Assembly (NCBI GenBank): GCA_963682055.1 | Contig: OY821749.1 | Coordinates: forward strand, 30,077,631-30,141,630 | DNA length: 64,000 bases | Direction of reading: 5' to 3' | From: Primula veris | Lineage: Eukaryota > Streptophyta > Magnoliopsida > Ericales > Primulaceae | Made by a program: the position numbers and the translations under genes | The notes under the pieces: generated by a model | Databases searched by the model: none | The model's input: only the letters and a program-made list of their open reading frames with translations | Told to the model about the DNA's origin: nothing | Shown: positions 34,931-45,568 of the stretch, piece after piece | Position numbering within the stretch: the first letter of the stretch is position 1 | Layout: every line of letters begins with the position of its first letter

Positions 34931-35296
34931 ATGGCCAATTTTATTGTTCTCTTTTTTATCTTAGCAAATGTCTCTATGCTCTTGGCATCTTCAGCAACAC
35001 TAATTCAATCAGAATCAGCCTTAATCGAAGCACAAACGTTTCGCAAACTAGGAAAACACGAAGAAAAAATGATTAGCCTCAATAATATTCCATCGGCTTT
35101 TAGCCCAGCTGAAGCACCGAATGTAAAGAATTTGCACGAAGATGGGGAGCTAACGAGGAAACACCACACACATAATAAATCCATAATAGGCGGAGGAGTG
35201 ATATTTGGGGGTCTTCTCACTATTTTTTTGGTTGCTATTATTCGATATATTCGAGCCACAAGGACAACAACTGTAGAGTTAGAGTCTAAAGTCTAA
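34931..35296 (+). CDS. Small secretory-pathway membrane protein of unknown function
   Basis: A 121-residue single-exon gene. Residues 1-20 (MANFIVLFFILANVSMLLAS) form a signal peptide, followed by a polar, charged lumenal or extracellular part. This contains SAFSPAEAPN, a short arabinogalactan-like proline motif, and a histidine-rich stretch (RKHHTHNK). Residues about 84-106 are a strongly hydrophobic glycine-rich membrane span (SIIGGGVIFGGLLTIFLVAI), then a short basic tail RYIRATR. Predicted topology is type I: N terminus outside, short tail in the cytosol. I recall similar plant proteins with a GGGVI-GGL membrane span and YIRATR tail, all of unknown role. The sequence after the stop has AATAAG-type polyadenylation candidates near 35437. 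Confidence 0.72.
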   Translation: MANFIVLFFILANVSMLLASSATLIQSESALIEAQTFRKLGKHEEKMISLNNIPSAFSPAEAPNVKNLHEDGELTRKHHTHNKSIIGGGVIFGGLLTIFLVAIIRYIRATRTTTVELESKV

Positions 35297-36188
35297 TATT
35301 TTTCTCTTTTCCAAACTTACAAGTATTTGTAAATATGATTTTGTCATCCATTAGGCTGTGTGTTCATGATTGGCTTGATTGCGTAGCTTAAATCTTGAGA
35401 ATGTAGTACACGATGAATTTGCAAAGATTCTTTGTATAATAAGAAAAGCACCTTCGGTATTCTTCATTTCTTAGTAGTTCATTTGGGATTAATTGATTAA
35501 GCATTTAATTTGCCATCATCGGAGTATGGGAATTACTTAAAAGGAGACAAATGTGAAATGACATAATAAAAGACTCATACCCTGGTTTGCAATGACACAA
35601 TATTGTATCGAAGGATGAAGGTTAAAGGTCCGAAATAAGAAAATTTATTTACTCATAATATGATTTATTTGGGAAACCAACAATGAAACAATATCGATGA
35701 TCACAGGATTACATGACGTGATAAGGCCTTGAAGAACCTAAAAAGAACGGATATAAATAATGCGAGCAAAAATATATATTACAGATTCCGGGGTTTAAAT
35801 AATGAGAACAAATATATCATGGATTTCACAGTCTAAATAAGAAATGTTCCATACAAACGCGCTCCTAAATTGAATAGAATAACAGATTCTCGGCATTTCT
35901 GAAAATATCATATAATAGTATGATTAAAGTTGAGCAACACTGGTAATTTGCAACTACGTTCATTTCAAGTAAAGGATTACAAATCATGATCTTTCAATCA
36001 CTTTGTTAATTTCAGCCAATTGCATAATTAAACATTCATCAGGATAACTTTATAGAAATAAAAATCATAGAGATTACTAATATTTTTTACTGCAAATCAT
36101 CAGGATTGCTTGGGTTGCATTCATCAGGAGTAATTAAGTAAAGTAGAGTTGTTACAAAATACTTTTACTTGCAAGTTAGTACAACAAA
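35297..36188. other. Spacer between the small membrane-protein gene and tRNA-Ser
   Basis: Holds the 3' UTR of the upstream gene. No other coding sequence, repeat or RNA gene seen. Confidence 0.5.
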
Positions 36189-36270
36189 GTGGCCGTGCCG
36201 GAGTGGTTATCGGGCATGACTAGAAATCATGTGGGCTTTGCCCGCGCAGGTTCGAATCCTGCCGGCCACG
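36189..36270 (+). tRNA. tRNA-Ser(AGA)
   Basis: An 82-base type II tRNA. The acceptor stem GTGGCCG pairs perfectly with CGGCCAC, followed by discriminator G. The anticodon stem CATGA/TCATG closes a seven-base loop CTAGAAA with anticodon AGA. A long variable arm (GGGC/GCCC) and T arm GCAGGTTCGAATCCTGC are intact. No intron. CAA motifs just upstream (36183-36188) fit plant tRNA transcription starts, and a T run follows. It matches the plant tRNA-Ser(AGA) sequence I remember except for a compensated acceptor-stem pair. Confidence 0.97.
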
Positions 36271-36271
36271 A

Positions 36272-36276
36272 TTTTT
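36272..36276 (+). terminator. RNA polymerase III terminator of tRNA-Ser
   Basis: Five T residues one base after the mature tRNA 3' end, the usual polymerase III stop signal. Confidence 0.8.
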
Positions 36277-37648
36277 ATCACATTTTTATTGTATTTATTG
36301 TATTTTTTGCATCCTAAAAATGATTTCAATAGAGTAAACACTCACTTTTAGACTCATCAGTATTGGAGACCAAGTTTGGAAATGTCATAAGATTTATCAT
36401 TGTAACCTTGTTGACATTACAAGTCATGAAATGGTGGAACTTTCGCAGGCTACAAAATATGGTATATGTTACGAGTTCGACAATCAATATGAATCATTGT
36501 GTTGGTGTTTTTGAATTCATTAGCGTTGGTGAGAAAATGGAAAAAGTTTCAAGCTGTTGAAATCGCTAGATAAATGAGATCTTGAATGATCTCATTCAAA
36601 TATGTGAAAAATTCTCCAATACGGTTCTTTTATAGTGATAAGTCTTATGTACGTGTATAGCAAAGATTTGTAAATCAGATTTTACGTTGCCAGCCTGGCT
36701 GTCATAGATATAGCGGATTGAGGTCAGAGTAGATGTACTCATTACGAGCAAGCAATTTGTTGTCTGGTTAATTGATGCCGTTTTCGAGCATTTTCTCTTG
36801 AAGATAAAACGGCAAACTGGTAATGCTTCCATTCTATCAAAGTTTACTTTATTTCATTAATTCGACGCAAATAAAAGAACAATCTATCATCTTAGCTAAC
36901 AAAGTAAAGAAAAACCAACATAGTGAAACTAAAGCAGGTACATCAAACTTGGTCTAGTTGTACAACAAAGATGTTTCATATCTATCAAATATAGTGCTTT
37001 TAGCATTAAAAAAAATGTTCATATTATGGACCAAAATATTCAGATATGAACTCAAGAAAGACAGTGCAGCTGCCAATGGGACGTTCTCAACAAATGTTGG
37101 TAAATTGACTCAATCTGTTGGTTCTGATAGTACAAAAGTAATGAAAACTTGTACATAGTGGAAATGAAAGTGTTCCTCAAACAGAATAAGAATTTGATGG
37201 CCAGGTTAACTGACCTTTGAAAAACTACGGATCAGGTCAGTTGTAACGAATCAGTCAAAAACGTTTCTGTCTTTCTATTAGTACTTGCTGTTTCTCATTC
37301 ATACCAACTGTTGTAAAACGTAAACTAATATTAATAATTTTTACTGGTAAGAGAGCCATTGTGTCCCCTCACTGTGGTAGTGAAACTCGTATTCGTGTGT
37401 TTCTCGAACAGGTTAAAAAGAACTTGATTATACAGTAATGAATAAATCTTAACTTCTCAAGTACTATTCAAAATGCTAACTGCTAAGCTTTAATAAGTTA
37501 TAACTCAAACAGTCTAAAATCATATAAATCCCACATTACACAGAGATAGGCCAATAATATAGTTTAGATTTACAACTTCCCATTGATTATTTGCTGAGCT
37601 AGGTAGCGCCAGCTTATTTCCTAAGTGGGGGTATTAAGGTGTTTAGAA
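36277..37648. other. Intergenic DNA, no gene recognised
   Basis: One open frame around 36958-37158 reads LWTKIFRYELKKDSAAANG with a plausible amino-acid composition, but it has no family I recognise, no start context and no splice support. It may be a fragment of a dead gene or transposon. Confidence 0.4.
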
Positions 37649-38041
37649 CAATTTGTTGGAAAAAACATGTGAAAACATGTGTGTTTCCGAATGGTCACTG
37701 GACCAACTTCGAGTCATTATTTCGTGTAACAGCGCTGAGTTGTTTATACCGTAATCAACGTGGTTGAGTAGCCCGTGTGACGAGCTTCGTAACGGTATAT
37801 CACATGACCTATTCGGAGAATGGGTGTGAATACAAATTGGCTTCAAAGTTGGTACCTCGGAAGCTCAAATCTGGAAAAACGAAATGGTTAATGAGAAAAA
37901 CCATTTAGTATAATCCCATATTGGAAGATTAAGAGTTAATCTTACAATATATATACCATACCAACCCATGTAGTTATTAAACTAACATGTCCACATACAC
38001 CTAAGAGTATTAGTGTGTACCACACACGCGCGCTCGCTCGT

Positions 38042-38248
38042 GTCTCGGGTCTCGGGTCTCGGGTCTCGGGTCTCGGGTCTCGGGTCTCGGGCACGGGCAC
38101 GGGCACGGGCACGGGCACGGGCACGGGCACGGGCACGGGCACGGGCACGGGCACGGACGTGGCTTGGCTTGGCTTGGCTTGGCTTGGCTTGGGCTTGGGA
38201 TTTGGGATTTGGGATTTGTCTCGGGTCTCGGGTCTCGGGTCTCGGGTC
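38042..38248 (+). repeat. Compound G-rich microsatellite inside LTR
   Basis: Four tandem motifs follow each other: seven copies of TCTCGGG (38042-38091), about eleven of GGGCAC (to about 38156), about six of TTGGC (to about 38191), three of GGGATTT (to about 38216), then TCTCGGG again four or five times (to 38248). Runs of GGG every three to four bases form a textbook G-quadruplex pattern on the plus strand. It lies about 180 bp upstream of the LTR TATA box. The open frames across it (VPVPVP or RARARA type) are artefacts of the repeat. Confidence 0.93.
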
Positions 38249-38427
38249 CAAACCCGAATAGGGAGTTTTGTATAAAATACAAAAGGAGTCCCTAGAGTTT
38301 CCAGCAAGAGAAACGTCAGCAATGAATGAGAGTAAATGCTGCGGTTTCAGAATTGATTGAGCGGATTCTGGGGGTGTAACTCCCAGAATTAAAGACCAAC
38401 ATTTATGGTTGCGGTTTCAGTAGAGCC

Positions 38428-38434
38428 TATAAAA
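38428..38434 (+). promoter_or_regulatory. TATA box of solo LTR
   Basis: CCTATAAAAGG, a strong plant TATA consensus. It is followed by a CT-rich transcription-start-like region and, further down, the tandem array. Confidence 0.65.
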
Positions 38435-38854
38435 GGCAGCCATCCCCCTCTCATTTCAGTACACCATCATACACACAACTCACAGCATAAGCATACACTT
38501 AGTGAGAGAGAACCGCACCACCAACAGCTCGACCTGTGGTTCGGTGCCGGTTTCCATACGAGCCACTCTGAGATAGAAGTTGTACCTTGGGAACAAAGTC
38601 CCGAAACCAGAAACCTTTAAAGGTGGTTCGGGAAATATTGTTTAAGGGAAACTGCTCAGCAGTTGCCTCTTCTTTTACTTTCTGTTATTTATTTTTCAGT
38701 CTTTTACTTTCTGTCCATTTCATTTCAGTACCGTTTCATTTCTGTAATTTACTTTCCTGTACTGTTTCTTTTCTGTATTTACATTTCAGTACTGTTTACT
38801 TTCAGTCTTTCGATTCTGTTATTTACTTTTCAGTTCTGTAATTTCCAGTATTTA

Positions 38855-39170
38855 CAAAAAAACAGTCCGGCAGTTTTTTATTTGTTAAAAAACCAGTCCG
38901 GCAGTTTTTTATGCTTTAAAACCAGTCCAGTTTGTTTTGTTCAAAACCAGTCCGGCAGTTTGTTTAAAACCAGTCCGGCAGTTTGTTAAAACCAGTCCGG
39001 CAGTTTTGTTTAAAACCAGTCCGGCAGTTTTGTTTAAAACCAGTCCGGCAGTTTGTTAAAACCAGTCCGGCAGTTTCTGTAAAACCAGTCCGGCAGTTTC
39101 TGTAAAACCAGTCCGGCAGTTTCTTTAAAACAGTCCGGCAGTTTCTTTATTTCAGTCCAGCAGTTTTATT
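38855..39170 (+). repeat. Tandem array of AAAACCAGTCCGGCAGTTT units
   Basis: About thirteen units of 20-28 bp share a core CCAGTCCGGCAG and differ in the length of the T-rich linker. It lies in the 3' half of the solo LTR, between the TATA box and the polyadenylation signal, so it would be inside the transcript leader and trailer. Confidence 0.9.
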
Positions 39171-39307
39171 TATTTGTTGAGTCAGGAATTGTAATTCATA
39201 TTCCAATTGTGAGAAATAAAATTGTTTATTTCCTTTGCGTTCCTGTCTCTTTTATTTATTGTCCTTTCATTATTGTATTCGAAATAGTACCAAAAACCAA
39301 CACAATT

Positions 39308-41364
39308 GTTAGCCCTTGTTAGGCAAGCCTAATGAGAATTTTCTCTCTCTATCTGGCTTGCTTATACTTGCCAGCTTCATTGAACTTCCATCTTTTTATT
39401 TTCTTTTTTAATTTAACAATTATTAAAATATTAGAGACCCATATAATAATTCAGTTTCAGCTACTATGTATCCAACTAACCTTTTAGTTCTACCCAACTT
39501 GGTCCGGATGGGAAAACGGTATGTTTTAACGGGTTCTATGCAGAAGAACTTAAAACTCCCATCTCAAACGATGAGCCGAGTTCTTCGCCAATCACATGGT
39601 TCTTAGAGTGGAACAGTGAAACAAACATCCTAACTTTGTTTGCTTTAGACCAGTTTCAAAATTTGATGAAACTAAATTAGCATTTAACCTTGTAAGAACT
39701 TTGGAACATGTCACTTAAAATCTCAACGAGTCCAGAGTCCTGCCTGCAAGGTCTCCTAAAGTTGCATTTAGACGATTAATCTCTTTCTTTCATGCCACGT
39801 AAAACTATGGAACTATGTATGATGGTTTGCCGAGTTGGGTTGCGCCAGCTTACCACCTTTCGCTCTTAACAGCGGAAAGATAACTAGCCAGTGCATCTTA
39901 GTCCATGGGTTTGCCTATTGTGCCCGACATAATTGAACACCACTTTTTTTTTATATTATTTATTGAATTTTTAGAGTTGCATCTTGGTCCGAATTGCTTA
40001 TTGTGTCCGACATAATTGAACACCACTTTTTTTTATTTTTTTTATTGGATATTTTCTAGAGTGTTGATCATAAGAATTAATTACAAAAACAGTCATTCTA
40101 ACTTTGTATAGTTGGTAGGATTTATTTGAACATACACTCATTCTTTGTTTTCTTGTTTAAACAAAAAATGTATCGGATTTATCATTGAAATATTACGATG
40201 ATCATTGATATTATGGATTCATAGCCTAAACGGCAATTGAGAGTTATATTGCCAAGTTAATCGATGGTTTGTTAATTTTCCCTCAGTTTCTCTTTGATGT
40301 GTTACATCATGATTAGTAAAGTTTATCCAATAATTTCTGTCTGGATGCGCACATTTTATTGCAAAAATAACTCGACGAGAATGAAACAAGCGAACAATTA
40401 AAACTATTCCCCAAACCACCGTTAATAACGATCGGTAACACCTTAATGTTTGCAGAATTCAAATAAATCACTACGCGTTTTTCTTCTTCTCACTTTTATC
40501 TTCTTTGATCATGTGAACCACACAAATTGATTAGCCAAAACATGCATATGAACATGATACTGGTAGTCGGTAGATAAGAGAAAGTGCTAAAAGATGTGGT
40601 TGCACATGACCTGACTGTGACAAACTCAAAGTTGCTTTTTGATGTATACAAGATATGATCCTTGATTCTTATTTCTTAAAAAAGGAGGGGGGAAATATGG
40701 CAAAATGCAATCCATTCAAAAGGAACAAAAGGGAGGATATGTAAATATGGATAAGTCTATTCCACTACATGACTATATCTTATCCAAGGGCGGCCTAGCT
40801 AAAAACATATTTATTGTCATCACTTTAAGTTTGCTATCTACAATAGTATAATAAAAGTTAACCCGGGTGCATTTTACACATACATCATACATACAGTTTG
40901 TTAACAAGACGGTTAGCTGTTTTGGTTTACCCTCGAGTCGGCATGATCTTACTTCGATATTTCAATCGCAATTTGCTTGACAAAATTGCACATCCCACTA
41001 TGTAAGATTCTAAATTTATTCCTATTTTAAGGACTCGTCTTTGACATAGTGGTCAACAATAGATTGCTCGTGTTAGATTTATAATATCCTACATCGATGG
41101 ATCAATCTTGTGGTTTTTACAGGAAAAATCGTTCCGTTTTGGGAACTTTGATAACATAATGGAAGTGTTAGTGTGTTACCATAGTCTTTCACCAAAAGAA
41201 AACAATAAAATGAAAACATCAGTACTATTGTGTTTTCTCATTTGCCACACAAGGCTAATAGACTATTGGGTTGTGATCTTTATTTAAATAACGGCAATTA
41301 CGTTCAAAATGAAAACGGTGAAGTTTCATTTCAAATTCAATTTAATTCTTTTTCTTCTCACGAT
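39308..41364. other. Intergenic DNA, no gene seen
   Basis: AT-rich, without legible coding sequence. A two-copy repeat at 39893-40050 is the only clear structure. Confidence 0.5.
39893..40050 (+). repeat. Two-copy tandem repeat, period about 86 bp
   Basis: GCATCTTAGTCC to CATAATTGAACACCACTTTT recurs from about 39979 as GCATCTTGGTCC to the same CATAATTGAACACCACTTTT. The copies differ by a few substitutions and small gaps. Confidence 0.75.
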
Positions 41365-41560
41365 CACTACAAAAAATACCTAAATAGCGATAGCATTAGT
41401 GACGGTATTTTTTGTTACGAACTTATTAGCGACGGTTTTTGTGACGGCTTTGTGACAGTTTAGTCAATTTGCGACAGATTTGTAACAACTTTTTAAATTA
41501 ATGACAGATTTTTAACAGTTTTTGACTCTTATTAAATTAAACATTATTTTATAACGGATC
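41365..41560. repeat. Possible CACTA transposon left terminus
   Basis: CACTACAAAAAAT followed by repeated TAGTGACGG, TAGCGACGG, GTGACGG and TGCGACAG motifs within 170 bp, the style of CACTA terminal and subterminal repeats. No right end (TTGTAGTG) with a matching 3-bp duplication was found downstream. Confidence 0.4.
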
Positions 41561-41960
41561 ACCAGCATGATTTGAGTATGAAGAAGTTAATATTATTTCA
41601 AGATAAAGTGATATTTGATGGTAGTTGCCTAGTCGGTCATTAACTAAAACGTCACGTACGGCTATTTGGATAAGGCATTTGACCCACTCATCAATTTAAT
41701 ATTACAAGATAGTTATAAATTTGACTACTTCTAGTACTCATGAAGCTTATATTTACAAGTAGAAATAGTAAGTGGTGACTAGGAGAGAGCCAATTTCTAA
41801 TGAAGAGACGTCGTCAGAAACTTAAATTTATTTGATGCATAATAACCTTTTTTTTACAATTTAAGTATATAATCAAGACCTCGTTGTTCCCATTTTATTT
41901 GAAGCACGATTGACTTTTTAACGATATAAGATAAGACAGAGCCAATATCGTGAAAGCATA

Positions 41961-42292
41961 TCATACTATTAATATAAGAAAACTCAAAAAATATTGAGAC
42001 TGTCCAATTTTACCAATTTTTTCTAAAAATGCCCCTCTTCCAATTTACTAATTATTAAAATAACTTAATGCAATTTAAATAAATAATTTTATTTTTTTTC
42101 ATATATCAAATCATCTCTCAAACAAATCATCATACATGTATTTTTATATTACTATAACAATAAAACATTATATTTTTACGATATTCAACCAATTATTTTT
42201 GTAAACTTTTTAAAAATGTTAAATTTATTTATGCCGGATCATATTTATGTAACTATGTGTCATACACGTAACGCGTGGGCTACGATTACTAG
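41961..42292 (+). mobile_element. Candidate non-autonomous Helitron
   Basis: Starts TCATACTATTAATATAAG after an A and ends GGGCTACGATTACTAG before a T, fitting Helitron rules (A/TC to CTAG/T). A short hairpin CACG...CGTG lies about 15 bases before the end. It is 332 bp and AT-rich, without coding sequence. The hairpin is weak, so this is only a candidate. Confidence 0.4.
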
Positions 42293-44396
42293 TGTTTGAA
42301 TATGTATACCTGTACATAAGTGAGATGGCACTAGTGTAGACTCCAAAGTCCAAAACTTAACTCGATTACCAATCCTTCTTTACAATAATTAATTCTCACT
42401 TGCACATATTACCAAACTTATAAGGTACAAAAATAACATGACTTGAACAAAATACGGGTCACCAACTGATCACCATGTTAACTTACACTAGTAATTAAAT
42501 GAGCCTTTTCAATACTTTTCTTTTTCTAATTTTCAATTTTCTATAGAATTTGTCTTTAATTTTATGGTTCAGTGGAAACATTGGGGGAGTAAAAAACACG
42601 AATTTAATCCTAAAATCGATAATCACTCAGGACACATATCCAGCGTATATAAATAAAAGCAAAGGAACAAATACTAATGGAATAAAAAAATTCAACCTGA
42701 GTTGGTAGAAATTTGGCTTAAGACTCTAATCCAAGTTAAAAATAAAATGATCACCAAACTGAACCAATTATTTTTTTATCTTTTTAAACAACAGGCAATG
42801 CTGTTCTCCAAAACATGCCCCTTTTCCCACTTATAAGAGGTGGATGAGATGGTCATTTTATGCATTAGTTATTTTAATTAAGGAAAAATTGTCATTTGAT
42901 ACATGGTCCGTTTGGTAACAGATATTTTGGTTTAAAATTAGATTTTAAAAATTCATTGAAAATGTATATTTTAAAAAATCTGGTTTTTCAGCTTTTTTTA
43001 ACCTAAAAATTATATTTTCAGAAGCTAAATAATAAGACTATCTAAACACACACATAATTTTAAAATCAACCATCCGAAAATCCAAAAAAAATAAAATAAT
43101 TGTGGACCCTTCTACAAAAAATGTGAGGCGAGGGAGGGAGTGGTAATGCATAATAAAGTTATGTTTACTGAAGTACTATGTTATGTGGGTTAGAAATTGG
43201 ACACACACAGTGACCCTATATTTCATAACAATATATATATTTTAAAAAAAAAAAACTCAATACCATCCTGTGTTTTGGTTAATGGTTAGAGTTTAATTTC
43301 AGGCCATTTATTATTTTTTAATATGAATAACGTGGTTACTATTAAACCAATTAATGAACCATCACTTGCGCTTTGCATTATCTATTTTTTTTTATTAAGG
43401 ATAATGTGACTAGCTAGTGTCAATGTGTCATGGTGGAAACTGGCCATTTTCTTTACAGTTTGCAAGGATGTTCAATTGTATAGATCATTTTATTTATTTA
43501 TTTTTATCATTGCAATTTGCATGGCAAACACTGTGCAGATCAAAGGGAAAAAAAGAATTCAGTATAAAACATAATTATTAAACCTGATACATTAAAAAGT
43601 CAATTTCTAATAACTCCCGTGTTCTCTCCGGTTGTTATTGCTAATTATGGAGCAACTATCAAGAGGGGTGTCTATTTAGAACGGTAACTTTATTTGAGTG
43701 TTTATGAAACAGTCATTTTAACCACCGTTAGATTAAAAAATACATGTTTATATAATGTTTTTCAATAACTAATTTATTTTTTATATTTTCAATAAATTAT
43801 AATTTAATAAATTAAAAATAAATTGTACAACACATTTAAAATCAAAAATTAAATATTAATCAAATCAAAGCTCACATCACATCACATCAGAACATACTTA
43901 CAAACCGCTCAAATATATGTACACTTTTATTTGGAGATGCTCAACAAGTTAACACCTATGCCTTTTCTGGACCAAAAAACTGTATATGTGGTTCAGAATT
44001 TGGTGGTTGATTAGTGTACATACTGTACAGATTATAGTGTAACGCGTTAAAGGGTCCAAAAAAAGTTGGACCATTTTTTTAACTCAAAAACTGGTCCAAT
44101 TTTAGACTGACCCTACTGAATCAAGATATTTATTTATGAGATAATTAATGTTCATGTAAATCTTACACAATAATTAATACGCTTTTTTTAGAAATAATAA
44201 GTGATCCTCAGAGTGCATATACAATCAAGAACACTACCTAATTTTTCTAAAACATTGATTTGTTGTATTTCAAAGCAGAAGAGTTGCTCACCAAGCAGAG
44301 GAGTCCCACAACTTTGATTTGTTGTATTTCAAAGCAGAGAGGGACTAATTATATACATGAAGAAAACTCAAACAAGGATGTTACTTCTCTAAAAAA
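42293..44396. other. Intergenic DNA left of the Tat element
   Basis: No gene seen. A GGTCCGTTTGGTAACAG motif at about 42905 and GGAGATGCTC near 43940 look like worn MITE ends. A 25-bp sequence TTGATTTGTTGTATTTCAAA occurs twice just before the large element (about 44257 and 44313). Confidence 0.45.
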
Positions 44397-45049
44397 TGGC
44401 GAGCTTGATTTTCTTCCCAAGCTCGGCTTAATCAATTTCGCGTTGGCTCCGATCTTCCGAGGTGGTAAGGTAGGCTCCGGTTGTCAGGTCGTCTTCGTGC
44501 CTGCACAAGGAACGAACAGGGGCCCGGGGTTGTTGCCGGGTTTTCCCTCTCCGACGATCAAGTCAGTATCGATATTAAGTGAAAGTACGAAGTGTAAAGA
44601 GGGATGAGGGTCCGGGCCGGTTACAGTTCGGTGTCTCGAGTGGTTCAGACAGGGTTCAGGGGGTCGGGTTGTTTGAGCTTTATCTCTCCTCTCTATTTTT
44701 GCGTCCCCATCCAAGTAGGATTAGGGGGGGTATTTATAGTGAGGTTCCGATGTATACTAACCCTTGGATCACTGTACTGTGAGATGCTGATCCAACGGCG
44801 TTAGGTCATTTATGACTCTGACAAGAGTACTGTCCTTTCCCGGGGCCCACAGAGGGTGTCCTGTGATTGGGCCACGTCGGTGACACGTCAGGAGGGTCCC
44901 CCAAGGGAGCAGCAGCATTAATTGAGGAAGCGTATTCGATACGCTTCTTTGGACTGGCCTAGCTTCACCCCGTTTGGTACAGGGCCCCGGATTGTCTCTT
45001 TCTGTGGTGATATCGGCCCGGACGAGGGGACACTGACATTCCCTCGCCA
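44397..45049 (-). repeat. 3' LTR of the Tat-type element
   Basis: 653 bp. On the plus strand it runs from TGGCGAGCTTGATT to ACATTCCCTCGCCA; TGGCGAG and CTCGCCA are inverted ends. It is identical to 54772-55424 by eye except for G against A at the fifth base. A minus-strand TATAAATA box lies within it. Confidence 0.95.
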
Positions 45050-45066
45050 ACAGCTCCCTGTCCGGA
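45050..45066 (-). promoter_or_regulatory. Polypurine tract next to the 3' LTR
   Basis: On the minus strand, GGACAGGGAGCTGT lies immediately before the 3' LTR start TGGCGAGG. This is the position of the primer for plus-strand DNA synthesis. The tract is short and interrupted by CT. Confidence 0.55.
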
Positions 45067-45425
45067 GTCGTCGTTGAGTACCTTCCTCACTTTACGGGGG
45101 CTCCGGTCATTCTGTCTACACATTTGACTGTCTAGAGGCACCTCGGCGCGACTCGTCTCTTGATACGTGTTCAACCATGCATGGATTTCTTACACGTGGA
45201 GCATGCCAGTTTCGTAATTATGGGGCGCCGCCTCTGACTTTTCAGTTTCTCCAATGTCATTAATGCTAAAACGGCTGAAGGGAGACACTTGGCAGACGAC
45301 CTCTCCTTATTGTACACGTGGAGGGCGTGGGTTGAGTAGTGGCTGTCCTTTGTGGGAGTTCGTGCAATGAGCCGTTGCGTCTTTTCACCTTCTGGTAAAT
45401 GTCTTTTCACCTTCTGGTGGGGGTC

Positions 45426-45433
45426 TATAAATA
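45426..45433 (+). promoter_or_regulatory. TATA box of the antisense gene
   Basis: TATAAATA lies about 143 bp before the ATG at 45569, outside the LTR, on the strand opposite to gag-pol. Transcription would begin near 45460 in a CT-rich leader (TTCTCACTCTCTCAC), typical of plant start regions. Its TATAAATACCC core resembles the LTR promoter box on the other strand. Confidence 0.7.
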
Positions 45434-45568
45434 CCCTCAGTGAAAATTCATTTTCACTTTCTCACTCTCTCACTAAAATTTTCACAGCAAGCCATTCTCT
45501 CTCTCTAGACTTCCATAGCAAACCATCTTCTCTTCAATTACCGAATTTTTTACATATTTCCTACCACA

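Larger units (their letters stand above)
37654..39302 (+). mobile_element. Large solo LTR (1649 bp) with G-rich arrays
   Basis: Begins TGTTGG and ends CCAACA, a 6-bp inverted pair with TG-CA ends. It is flanked by an exact 5-bp duplication CAATT (37649-37653 and 39303-39307). A TATAAAA box at 38428-38434 and an AATAAA near 39216 place promoter and polyadenylation signals on the plus strand in LTR order. There is no internal gag-pol or second copy, so it is a solo LTR. Family unknown; the CCAACA ends are common in Copia and some Gypsy elements. The U3 part holds short G-rich tandem arrays and the R/U5 part a tandem array of about 20-28 bp units, listed separately. Confidence 0.88.

Noticed and set aside
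36958..37158. Open frame with LWTKIFRYELKKDSAAANG
   Set aside because: Composition looks protein-like but I recognise no family, splice sites or promoter, so it is not called as a gene.
37942..38322. Overlapping open frames on both strands (PVPVPV, RARARA, GTGTGT types)
   Set aside because: They are translations of the GGGCAC and TCTCGGG microsatellites inside a solo LTR, open in all frames only because the repeat lacks stops.
38000..39170. CRISPR-like array impression from regularly spaced repeats
   Set aside because: The spacers are not unique and the repeats are simple tandem units within a plant LTR; CRISPR arrays are not expected in nuclear plant DNA.
44484..45410. Open frames within and beside the left LTR
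   Set aside because: The same frames recur in the right LTR and have no start context, domain or conservation beyond the LTR identity.
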